Source of the DNA: an uncultured Eubacteriales bacterium
GTDB lineage: Bacteria > Bacillota > Clostridia > Christensenellales > Christensenellaceae
Direction of reading: 5' to 3'
Assembly (NCBI GenBank): GCA_902782475.1
Contig: CACZNR010000017.1
Location: 1-24,544, forward strand
Length of the DNA stretch: 24,544 bases
How positions within the stretch are numbered: the first letter of the stretch is position 1; the number at the start of each line of letters is the position of its first letter. The notes beneath the pieces were generated by a model. That model was given only the letters and a program-made list of their open reading frames with translations. It had not been told where the DNA came from and did no database searches. Below are positions 7,452 to 15,311 of this stretch, piece after piece. A program made the position numbers and the translations under genes.

Positions 7452-8834
7452 TCAATTGACATAATTCTTGTTGCGGTACTGTTTTTTCCGCCTGTTGTTC
7501 CTTGAGTTTTCTATGCTCGGCATCCTTCTCTGGTTGATCTCCTGCCTTGGAACTTCAACATAGAACGGGATTATCCTTCCCGAACGCTCTGATACAGAGA
7601 TGTTTGACTGCTTTGAAACGCTCAGGAGAAGTCCGATCATGGTAAGGAATACCACGACTCCTGATCCTCCGTAACTTATGAACGGAAGCACGACTCCCGT
7701 CGGCGGAAGAAGTCCTGTGCACACGCCCACGTTAACTACCACCTGTATCGCTATGCAGACGGTAACTCCGCTTGCCATGAGCACACCCATAAGGTCCTTT
7801 GCCTTTATGGCTATAAGCACGCCTCTCCAGACCAGCAGTCCGAACAGAAGGAGCAGTATGAGTACTCCGAAGAGTCCAAGCTCTTCTGCGATTATGGCCA
7901 GTATGAAGTCGGATTCCCTGTAAGGCAGATACAGCAGCTTCTGCATGCTGTTTCCAAGTCCCCTGCCGAACAGTCCGCCTGCACTGAAGGAATACAGTGA
8001 CTGCTTGAGCTGCCAGCTGTTCTCAGGATTTACCAGGTCGTTTATCCTCTGCATCCTGTAGCTCTCAAATGTCAGAAGGATTATCAGTCCCACGATACCG
8101 ATGGCCGCAACTATTCCAAGGTGCTTAAGGTCCGCTCCTCCTATGAATAGCATTACGAATACCAGCATTACTATGCATGCAATGGCACTGAAGTTAGGCT
8201 GGAAATAGATGATGGCACATACGCCTGCAAGTATTGCCAGATACGGGAACAGAAGTCCATTGGAGAATCTCCTGAGCCTTCCCGGGTTCTCTGCCACTGA
8301 AGCGGATATGTAGATTATGAGACCGATCTTCACTATCTCAGAAGGCTGTATGGAGATACCTACGTTTATCCATCTTCTGGATCCGTTCAGGTTTATTCCA
8401 AGAGGCGAATACACGAGAAGCAGAGTTCCTACAGCTGCAATAAGTACCCATACATATGGTTTCTTCAGCATGTCTCTGTGCCTGTATTCGTACATCCTCT
8501 TTGGATCATAGTCAAAGGCCAGGAATGTATGATAGTCCACATTCATAGCAACTATCATGATGGCAATACCCAGTGCCATGGATATGCCCTGCTTTATGAG
8601 ATACTTGTACTGTGAGTCTCCGCCTATCTCTGCAATGTAATAGCTTGCAGAATATACCATTACAAGGCCGTAGGCGAGAAGTGCAACAACAAGTATTATG
8701 GTGGCATAGTCGAACGGCTTGGTGTAGATGACCCTGTTCTCTACCTCCACCACATTCCTTCTCTCGATATTATGGGTCCTGTACTGATTTCTGGATGCCC
8801 TTTTGTTTCTCTTTTCAGGTCTTCTCTGCTGCAT
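7452..8834 (-). CDS. ftsW: Septal peptidoglycan polymerase FtsW (SEDS family; SpoVE-like)
   Basis: Multi-pass SEDS glycosyltransferase that polymerises lipid II into glycan strands with a cognate class B PBP. 460 residues with a basic cytoplasmic N-terminus of about 40 residues and about ten membrane segments. Family signatures: NGSRRWINVG (about 150-159), IQPSEIVKI (162-170), AGGLFGRGLGNSMQK (285-299) and LPPTGVVLPFISYGG near the end. The essential SEDS aspartate is Asp309. The usual PEAHTDFI around it reads PYRESDFI here, so the Glu three to four residues before the Asp is lost. The ATG at 8834 is 7 nt from the murD stop; no strong ribosome site is seen, suggesting translational coupling. 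It is the last gene of the operon. FtsW and the sporulation paralog SpoVE cannot be separated by sequence; position favours FtsW. Confidence 0.92.
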   Translation of the reverse strand: MQQRRPEKRNKRASRNQYRTHNIERRNVVEVENRVIYTKPFDYATIILVVALLAYGLVMVYSASYYIAEIGGDSQYKYLIKQGISMALGIAIMIVAMNVDYHTFLAFDYDPKRMYEYRHRDMLKKPYVWVLIAAVGTLLLVYSPLGINLNGSRRWINVGISIQPSEIVKIGLIIYISASVAENPGRLRRFSNGLLFPYLAILAGVCAIIYFQPNFSAIACIVMLVFVMLFIGGADLKHLGIVAAIGIVGLIILLTFESYRMQRINDLVNPENSWQLKQSLYSFSAGGLFGRGLGNSMQKLLYLPYRESDFILAIIAEELGLFGVLILLLLFGLLVWRGVLIAIKAKDLMGVLMASGVTVCIAIQVVVNVGVCTGLLPPTGVVLPFISYGGSGVVVFLTMIGLLLSVSKQSNISVSERSGRIIPFYVEVPRQEINQRRMPSIENSRNNRRKKQYRNKNYVN

Positions 8835-8841
8835 ATATCCG

Positions 8842-10212
8842 TCAGAGCAGATTAACTATCTGCTTGAATACTTCTCCTCTTTGCTCAAAATTTTCAAACA
8901 TGTCCCAGCTTGCGCATGCCGGTGAAAGAAGTACTGTACCTCCCGGTGAAGCGCTCTTGTATGCCATCTGGACTGCTCTCTCAAAGGTATCAGCTACCTG
9001 TACATTCCTGTATCCTGCACGCTTTGCTGCCTCAAGTATCTTGTCCTTTGTGGCTCCAAGGACCACTATTCCTACGATCTTGTCTGTGAAATGGGCAAAC
9101 ATGTCATCAAAGGAGTTGTGCTTGTCATATCCGCCAAGTATAAGTATGGTAGGATCCTTCATGGTCTCGATGGCCTTTATCGTTGAATCAGGGTTTGTGC
9201 CCTTTGAGTCATTTATGAATTTGACCTTGTTTACTTCCTTTACGAACTCTATCCTGTGCTCAACACCGGGGAATGTCCTTAAGGTATAGGCTATCACATT
9301 CGGTGTGATGCCCATGCATGTTGCAAGGGCCGTAGCAGCAAGGGCGTTCTCAAGGTTGTGGTTTCCTGGGATCCTTATCTCATCTATGTTGCAGACCTCT
9401 TTTTCCACACCATTTAACCTTGTAACTATTATGCCGTCCCTTACAAATACTCCTTCGTCCAGCTCCTGCTTTCTGCTGAACAGGACCACTCTGCTCTTCT
9501 TTACATTGTGGATCTGACTTAAGGTTATCGGGTCATCAAGGTTCAGGATGGCGTAATCCTCTCCTGTCTGGTTCTCAAATGCCCTCATCTTGCATTTCGT
9601 ATAGTACTCCATGGTACCGAACCTGTCCTGATGGTCCTCTGTGATATTGAGAAGTGCAAAGGCCTTCGGTCTGAAATCCTTTATGGACTCCAGCTGAAGT
9701 GCTGCTATCTCTGCGACTATAACATCGTTCTCACGGGTCTGGAGTGAATATTCAGTGATAGGAACACCGATGTTGCCAAGAACATATGTGGTCTTTCCTG
9801 CATTCTTGAAGATCTCTCCCGTAAGAGCTGTGGTGGTGGTCTTTCCGTTCGTACCGCCTATTCCAACGATAGTAGCCTTGCTGGTCCTGTATCCGAGCTC
9901 GATCTCAGAGATGACTTCCTTGCCGTTCTCAATGGCCTTCTGTATGAAGTCCAGCTTATACGGCACTCCGGGGCTTAAGACCATGCAGTCTGCCCATTCC
10001 TCTGCCTTCATGGTGTCAGCACCAAGCATGTTGCCTGCTCCCTTTTCAAGGAGCGCTTCCACATCGTTGTTTTTAAGTTCTCCCTTTGTCTTTCTATCGT
10101 ACAGTGAAACATTCGCATTGAGTTTTAAAAGCAGTTTTGCAGCTGATATACCACTTTTTGCCATACCGACTACAAGAACATTCTTTCCTTCATATGAATA
10201 CTGTTTATCCAT
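8842..10212 (-). CDS. murD: UDP-N-acetylmuramoyl-L-alanine--D-glutamate ligase MurD
   Basis: Cytoplasmic Mur ligase that adds D-Glu to UDP-MurNAc-L-Ala using ATP. 456 residues, the normal size. An N-terminal Rossmann-like domain begins with NVLVVGMAKSG; the ATPase P-loop GIGGTNGKTTTTA is at residues 117-129; the C-terminal domain has NDSKGTNPDST, GGYDKHNSFDD and LLSPACASWDMFENFEQRG. The carbamylated lysine is probably Lys208. Two motifs deviate from the family norm: EIAALQLE (168-175) where E-x-SSFQLE is usual, and EDHQDRF (192-198) where PDHLDRH is usual. The start is the ATG at 10212, six bases after AGGAGG, which overlaps the mraY end; upstream in-frame ATGs are ruled out because the site would touch or follow them. 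Confidence 0.93.
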   Translation of the reverse strand: MDKQYSYEGKNVLVVGMAKSGISAAKLLLKLNANVSLYDRKTKGELKNNDVEALLEKGAGNMLGADTMKAEEWADCMVLSPGVPYKLDFIQKAIENGKEVISEIELGYRTSKATIVGIGGTNGKTTTTALTGEIFKNAGKTTYVLGNIGVPITEYSLQTRENDVIVAEIAALQLESIKDFRPKAFALLNITEDHQDRFGTMEYYTKCKMRAFENQTGEDYAILNLDDPITLSQIHNVKKSRVVLFSRKQELDEGVFVRDGIIVTRLNGVEKEVCNIDEIRIPGNHNLENALAATALATCMGITPNVIAYTLRTFPGVEHRIEFVKEVNKVKFINDSKGTNPDSTIKAIETMKDPTILILGGYDKHNSFDDMFAHFTDKIVGIVVLGATKDKILEAAKRAGYRNVQVADTFERAVQMAYKSASPGGTVLLSPACASWDMFENFEQRGEVFKQIVNLL

Positions 10213-10223
10213 AATCATCCTCC

Positions 10224-11210
10224 TTATTTTGTAAGCAACAAGAACAGCATGGAGCATATTGCCGTAACTATGGTATATGCTGCAACTATCTTTGTTTCCT
10301 TGTATCCTTTCAGTTCAAAATGGTGATGTAACGGCGCCATCTTGAAGATCCTCTTATGTCTTAATTTATAGCTTCCCACCTGCAGTATCACTGATACTGA
10401 AGAAAGGACGTATACGAATCCAAGTACTATCATCAGAAGCTCAGTCTTTGTTATTATGGAGACCATTGAAAGGGCCCCGCCAAAGAGGAATGAACCCACA
10501 TCCCCCATGAATACACTGGCAGGATTTGAATTGTAGAACAGAAATCCAAGTGTGCTTCCGAGAAGTATTGCCGAGAACACTGTTCCGTCTGCTATGATGC
10601 TCTCGTCTATGACCACTGAGAGCCCTGAAGCCAGCATGAACAGCACTCCATATGCCAGAGCATTGACTGCGGTGCTGCTTCCTGCAAGCCCGTCCAGTCC
10701 GTCTGTAAGGTTAACGCTGTTGGTGACAGCCATTATATAGATCACGCAGAATGGAACGAACCATCCTCCAAGCTCCACCTCAGTCCTTGCAAAAGGTATG
10801 TAGAAACTTGTAGGTATCTGCGGATCATGGAGGCAATAGAATCCAACTCCTATGCCTATGACTATCTGCATCAGGACCTTCTGCCAGGCCCTTAATCCCT
10901 TGGAGTTGTGTTCCCTTACCTTAAGGACATCATCAATGAGTCCTATGACGGAGAAGAGCATGCTTCCTATGAGCATCTCGAAGAGAAGATCAGAGGTGCT
11001 GCCCATGAATATGAGTGCAGCGATCACCATTGAGATCACTACGAATATTCCGCCCATGGTAGGTGTCCCACTCTTCTTGAGGTGGGACTGCGGGCCGTCA
11101 TCCCTTACAGGCTGTCCGAAATGGAGCCTGTGCAGCATCGGTATCGATATCTTTCCAAGTATAAGCGTTATCACGAAAGTGACAACTGCAGCTGTAACAA
11201 ATGTTGACAT
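10224..11210 (-). CDS. mraY: Phospho-N-acetylmuramoyl-pentapeptide-transferase MraY
   Basis: Integral membrane enzyme that transfers phospho-MurNAc-pentapeptide to undecaprenyl phosphate, making lipid I. 328 residues with about ten membrane segments. Signatures: DGPQSHLKKSGTPTMGG near residue 40, NLTDGLDGLAGS with the catalytic aspartates, FMGDVGSFLFGG, and the histidine cluster MAPLHHHFELKG near the C-terminus. The ATG at 11210 follows GAAGGA at a good distance; it starts 14 nt after murE. In most dcw clusters murF lies between murE and mraY; there is no room for it here. Confidence 0.95.
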   Translation of the reverse strand: MSTFVTAAVVTFVITLILGKISIPMLHRLHFGQPVRDDGPQSHLKKSGTPTMGGIFVVISMVIAALIFMGSTSDLLFEMLIGSMLFSVIGLIDDVLKVREHNSKGLRAWQKVLMQIVIGIGVGFYCLHDPQIPTSFYIPFARTEVELGGWFVPFCVIYIMAVTNSVNLTDGLDGLAGSSTAVNALAYGVLFMLASGLSVVIDESIIADGTVFSAILLGSTLGFLFYNSNPASVFMGDVGSFLFGGALSMVSIITKTELLMIVLGFVYVLSSVSVILQVGSYKLRHKRIFKMAPLHHHFELKGYKETKIVAAYTIVTAICSMLFLLLTK

Positions 11211-11224
11211 AAGTCTTTCCTTCT

Positions 11225-12673
11225 TTACTGTTTATCTATCTCATCAAGGAGCTCCCTCACGACGACTTTCTCGTCGAACGGATAATGAACTCCTTTTATC
11301 TCCTGATAATCTTCATGACCCTTTCCGGCCAGAAGTATGACATCATCTTTCCTGGCATGTGTAAGGGCATACCTTATGGCTTCCCTTCTGTCCTCGATCA
11401 CCATGTGATTGCTCTTTTCCATGCCTGCCACTATCTCATCTATAATGGCCATGGGTTCCTCGAACCTCGGGTTATCTGAAGTAACTACCACGAAATCGGA
11501 ATTATCCTCAGCTATTCGGCCCATTATGGGTCGCTTTTCCCTGTCCCTGTTGCCACCACAGCCGAAGATGCATATGACATCCCCTTTTGCATAGCCCTTT
11601 ATCATCTCCAGGACATCCTTGAGAGCCTCAGGCTTGTGGCAGTAGTCCAGTACCACCTTGTATCCATGCTTTCTTGAATCCAGCTGTTCCACACGTCCCG
11701 GCACGTTCTTTACCGCCTCAAGTCCTTCCTTTATGGCATCAAGATCCGTTCCAAGCATCTCCGTTATGGCTGCAGCCCCAAGGGCATTGTAGACCATGAA
11801 CCTTCCAGGTATTGCAAGTTCGATCTTTCTCTCCCCGTCAGGAGCCCTTAAGGTGAATGTGGACCCTTCAACACCGTAAACGACTTCCTCTGCCCTGTAG
11901 TCAGCATCCCTTTCCAGTGCAAAGGTGCATTTCTCTCCGGTGCAAAGATCATACATGCGCTGTCCGTAGCTGTCGTCCGTATTTATCACGGCTTTCCTGG
12001 TATTCCTGAACAGTATGCTCTTGGCCAGGAAATAATGCTCGAAATCCTTGTGGAAATCCAGATGGTCCTGACTCAGGTTCGTATATATGGAACCGTCAAA
12101 TTCTATCCCGTATACCCTGTCAAGATACAGTGAATGTGAAGAGACTTCCATCACGACATCCTGTATCCCTTCATCCACCATGTCAGCCAGTATCTTCTGA
12201 AGGTCCTTGGACTCAGGGGTGGTATGCTCTGAAGGTATCACTCTGTCTCCCATGACTATGCTGATGGTGCCTATGACTCCGACCTTTCTTCCGGCCTTTT
12301 CAAGTATGCTCCTCAGCATATATGTGGTAGAGGTCTTTCCGGAAGTGCCGGTGACGCCTATCATCCTGAGCTTTCTTGATGGATTGCCGTAGAAATTTGC
12401 TGATATGAGAGCCATGGCCTTCCTGCCGTCTTCAACTATCACCTGCGTTACATCCGCAAGCTCCTCCATGAAATAGCTGGTAACTATGGCCTCTGCACCG
12501 TTCTCCACTGCCTTTGGGGCATATTTGTGCCCGTCAGTCTCAAAGCCCTTTATACAGAAGAAAAGGCTTCCCTTTCCTGTCTTCCTGGAGTCGAATTCTA
12601 TGTCAGTTATATCTATGTCAGTCCTGCCTCTTACTTCGCAGGGTATATTTTCAAGCAGTTTTTCAAGTATCAT
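11225..12673 (-). CDS. murE: UDP-MurNAc-tripeptide ligase MurE, meso-diaminopimelate type
   Basis: Cytoplasmic Mur ligase that adds the third residue of the stem peptide. 482 residues. N-terminal substrate domain with DSRK (28-31), P-loop GTSGKTST (109-116), TTPES, MEVSSHSL, the carbamylated Lys218, and GCGGNRDREKRP. DNPR at residues 400-403 is the motif that selects meso-diaminopimelate; lysine enzymes have a different tetrapeptide. The ADP-binding region reads DYCHKPE (343-349) where DYAHTPD is usual. It starts 2 nt after the PBP stop, with GAGGAA inside the PBP gene, so translation is likely coupled. Confidence 0.94.
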   Translation of the reverse strand: MILEKLLENIPCEVRGRTDIDITDIEFDSRKTGKGSLFFCIKGFETDGHKYAPKAVENGAEAIVTSYFMEELADVTQVIVEDGRKAMALISANFYGNPSRKLRMIGVTGTSGKTSTTYMLRSILEKAGRKVGVIGTISIVMGDRVIPSEHTTPESKDLQKILADMVDEGIQDVVMEVSSHSLYLDRVYGIEFDGSIYTNLSQDHLDFHKDFEHYFLAKSILFRNTRKAVINTDDSYGQRMYDLCTGEKCTFALERDADYRAEEVVYGVEGSTFTLRAPDGERKIELAIPGRFMVYNALGAAAITEMLGTDLDAIKEGLEAVKNVPGRVEQLDSRKHGYKVVLDYCHKPEALKDVLEMIKGYAKGDVICIFGCGGNRDREKRPIMGRIAEDNSDFVVVTSDNPRFEEPMAIIDEIVAGMEKSNHMVIEDRREAIRYALTHARKDDVILLAGKGHEDYQEIKGVHYPFDEKVVVRELLDEIDKQ

Positions 12674-12675
12674 AA

Positions 12676-14754
12676 CTATTCCTCACATGTGACCACGACG
12701 GTGTCACCAAAATACAGTTCCTCACCTTCTTCAGGTACCTGGGTCACTATCTTACCGGAAGATGACTTTCCGGATATGCTTATCTTCAGATTGTAATAGC
12801 TGAGCCTTTCAAAGGCAGTGTATATGTCCAGTCCCTTGAGATTCGGCACTTTTACAATGTTGTTTGAGATCTCCTTGTAGTTTGAGAGATATATGTCTAC
12901 GGAAGTTCCCTTCTTCACCTTTGTTCCTGCCACAGGTGACTGGGCCATGACGCCACCGCTGCTGTGCAGTGTAGTCTTCAGTCCCACTTCAGAAAGGGCA
13001 TGCTTTGCTTCGTCAGCATTGAATCCTGTGATATCAGGTACTTCCACATATTCTGACAGATCGTTTTCAGGCTCTATGTTTGCATGCTTCAGGCACTTTT
13101 CAAGCACCTTTCCGCCATAGGGAGTCGTGATAAGATTTCCAAGAGCCTTGGTCGCCCTTGGTTCCCTTACTATGAATATGACTGCAAACTTAGGATCGTC
13201 CACAGGAGCGAATCCCACGAATACGGATACAGTGGCAGGAGAAGCACTGTTGGCATCATTGTTGAGAGTGATGGTAGTCGTATTGCCTCCCACATCGTAT
13301 CCTTCGATGTTTGCGCTCTTGCTGTTGCCTTCAGTCACATTGGTCTCAAACAGAGCCTTTAAAAGAGAAGATGTCTGTGTATTGATGACGAATCTCTCCT
13401 CTGTCTCCTTTACCTTGATGTGGTTGCCTTCAGCATCCTCAATGTAATCAACTATCCTTGGTGTCCTGTATATGCCTCCGTTGACTGCTGTGCATACAGC
13501 GTTCAGCATCTGGAGAGGTGTGGCTGTCATGCCTGTTCCGTAAGACATGTGTGCAAGGTCCAGGTCCCTTATATATCTCTTTGCCTTTATAGTCCCTGAG
13601 GATTCATTTGCAAAATCAACGCCTGAAGTCATTCCGAATCCGAATTTGTTGAGGTACAGAAGGTAGTTGTCGATCCCTATATCCATGGAGAGCTGTGAAA
13701 GGCCTGTATAGCAGTTGTTACGGAATATCTTTGAGATGTTCTGCTTGCCGTGCTCATTAGGTGCATACCAGCATCTTACGACTTCCTCATCCACCAGCAG
13801 ATCCCCATTGCATTCATATTCGTTATTGAGACTGATGCCGTTTTCGTATGCCGCAGCTACGGAAACGAAGTTGATTATGGCACCGGGTTCCATGTCACTT
13901 GTGACAGTAGGATTCCTCGGAAGCCCTGTCGTATTGTTGAAATTGCCCGGATCATTGAGATCGTAGGACGGATAAGTAGTCATTGCCAGGACATTTGCAG
14001 TGTTCGGGTCCATCACTATGGCACTTACGCTCTTTGCCTGTGAAACGACGGAAGCTTCCCTGCAGGCATCCTCAAGATAATTCTGTATGACGGAGTCCAT
14101 GGTCAGCACTATGTCATAGCCGTTCTGCGGTTCCAGGAAGGTCTCTTCAGTTCCGTCAAGTATCCTGCCGTTGGCGTCGACCTGTGCAATGACTATGCCC
14201 TCAGTGCCATGAAGATGTGAATCCATTGCCTTTTCTATGCCGAACTGTCCCACACCGTCTGCATTGGCATAACCTATAAGGTGGGCCGCAAAATCCCTGT
14301 ATGGGTAAGTCCTCTTTATGTCATCGAAGAAACCGACACCCTTCAGGTTCAGTTCCTTTATCCTTTCAGCCTGTGCATCCGAGATGTTACGCTTGAGCCA
14401 TATCTCTACCTTGGTCTTGTCACTGGCAGACTCAAATACCTTCTGCCTGTCCATCCTGAGGATAGGCGCAAGGGCATCTGCCACTTCACCGGGATTCGTG
14501 ATCCTCTGCGGATACAACAAAACACTCTGCGACTTTACTGATGTCGCGAGTATCTCACCGTACTTGTCTTTTATTTTTCCTCTCTGGGGGTCATTTGTGA
14601 TCTCTCTTGTCCACTGCTGCTCAACTTTATTTTGATAATCAGAACTGAACAGCATAAGCTGAATCAATCTTGCCAAACAAACCACTATCAAAAACAGAAC
14701 AACGATATAAACGAAAAAGAGCCTTCCCCTATTGTTAGCTCCGCTTTTCTGCAA
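12676..14754 (-). CDS. ftsI: Division class B PBP (FtsI/SpoVD type) with all catalytic motifs lost; probable pseudoenzyme
   Basis: Positional equivalent of FtsI/PbpB/SpoVD, the septal transpeptidase partner of FtsW. 692 residues: short cytoplasmic tail, membrane anchor (about 12-36), dimerisation region (RGKIKDKYGEILA to about 210), transpeptidase domain (about 215-560), then two PASTA domains (about 568-626 and 633-691). Alignment landmarks are clear, but the active site is not there: SxxK reads Ala292-Ile-Ile-Asn295 inside MEPGAIINFVSVAAAYENG, SxN reads Asn347-Cys-Tyr349, and KTG reads Asn491-Thr-Thr493. The frame is intact and the family's surrounding residues persist, so this is not simple decay. 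The start is a TTG at 14754 with AGGAGG nine bases upstream. I infer a structural role in the divisome; a cross-linking role would need a different chemistry. Identity of the family is firm, loss of activity is inferred from residues. Confidence 0.9.
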   Translation of the reverse strand: MQKSGANNRGRLFFVYIVVLFLIVVCLARLIQLMLFSSDYQNKVEQQWTREITNDPQRGKIKDKYGEILATSVKSQSVLLYPQRITNPGEVADALAPILRMDRQKVFESASDKTKVEIWLKRNISDAQAERIKELNLKGVGFFDDIKRTYPYRDFAAHLIGYANADGVGQFGIEKAMDSHLHGTEGIVIAQVDANGRILDGTEETFLEPQNGYDIVLTMDSVIQNYLEDACREASVVSQAKSVSAIVMDPNTANVLAMTTYPSYDLNDPGNFNNTTGLPRNPTVTSDMEPGAIINFVSVAAAYENGISLNNEYECNGDLLVDEEVVRCWYAPNEHGKQNISKIFRNNCYTGLSQLSMDIGIDNYLLYLNKFGFGMTSGVDFANESSGTIKAKRYIRDLDLAHMSYGTGMTATPLQMLNAVCTAVNGGIYRTPRIVDYIEDAEGNHIKVKETEERFVINTQTSSLLKALFETNVTEGNSKSANIEGYDVGGNTTTITLNNDANSASPATVSVFVGFAPVDDPKFAVIFIVREPRATKALGNLITTPYGGKVLEKCLKHANIEPENDLSEYVEVPDITGFNADEAKHALSEVGLKTTLHSSGGVMAQSPVAGTKVKKGTSVDIYLSNYKEISNNIVKVPNLKGLDIYTAFERLSYYNLKISISGKSSSGKIVTQVPEEGEELYFGDTVVVTCEE

Positions 14755-14777
14755 CTATTAATTCCTCCTGCGATCTG

Positions 14778-14798
14778 CTGATCTCCCTATAAGATCAG
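14778..14798 (-). other. Intercistronic hairpin at the ftsL stop, ahead of the PBP gene
   Basis: On the minus strand CTGATCT, a 7-nt loop (TATAGGG) and AGATCAG form a perfect 7-bp stem. The ftsL stop codon lies in the first arm. No T run follows, so it is not a normal terminator; it may slow ribosomes, stabilise or process the mRNA. Confidence 0.4.
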
Positions 14799-15301
14799 AA
14801 ATCAGAGTCATTTACTGAACCGTCCAGAGCATCTGCCTCTTCAGCCATCTCCTGAGATATCTCAACGAATCTGACATTCTCATTTGCAGGGAAAGACATT
14901 CCAAGCCTCTTCTCTGCTATGTTGGCTATGTTCTTGATATTACATTTTGCAGTTATCTCTATGTTCAGTTTTGCAACTTCATCGTTCAGTTGGTCTATCT
15001 CTTTCTGGATGGCAATGTTCTCCAGATTTATGGAAGAGCTGTATGATTTTACAAGGACTACAGCGAAGAGCATGACAAATACAGCTGCAACAGTAAGAAC
15101 TACCTTAAGTGAGCTCTTCTTTCTTGCTGCTGTTACAGGATGATCTACATACCTTACTTCAACTTTCCTGTAAGTCCTTACCTGCTGCTTAGGTCTTCTC
15201 CTTACCTGTGGCCTTGGCTGTGGACGAGGCTGAAAGTTTCTCTTAGGTGCTGCAGTACCATATTGATAATTTCTGTAACCGCTGTTTCTCCTTACTTCCA
15301 T
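14795..15301 (-). CDS. ftsL: Cell division protein FtsL
   Basis: Small bitopic divisome protein that pairs with DivIB and DivIC. 168 residues: an unusually long, basic, Gln/Pro/Arg-rich cytoplasmic region (1-63), one membrane segment at about 65-84, a coiled coil at about 91-120 (NLENIAIQKEIDQLNDEV), a conserved-looking juxta-C-terminal stretch (IAEKRLGM) and an acidic end (EEADALDGSVNDSDF). The fold order matches FtsL and the position between rsmH and the PBP is the classical one. The ATG has GGAG five bases upstream and lies 10 nt after rsmH. Confidence 0.85.
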   Translation of the reverse strand: MEVRRNSGYRNYQYGTAAPKRNFQPRPQPRPQVRRRPKQQVRTYRKVEVRYVDHPVTAARKKSSLKVVLTVAAVFVMLFAVVLVKSYSSSINLENIAIQKEIDQLNDEVAKLNIEITAKCNIKNIANIAEKRLGMSFPANENVRFVEISQEMAEEADALDGSVNDSDF

Positions 15302-15311
15302 TTCTGCTCCA

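Noticed and set aside
10213..10257. Earlier start for murD
   Set aside because: It would overlap mraY, and AGGAGG is placed for the ATG at 10212.
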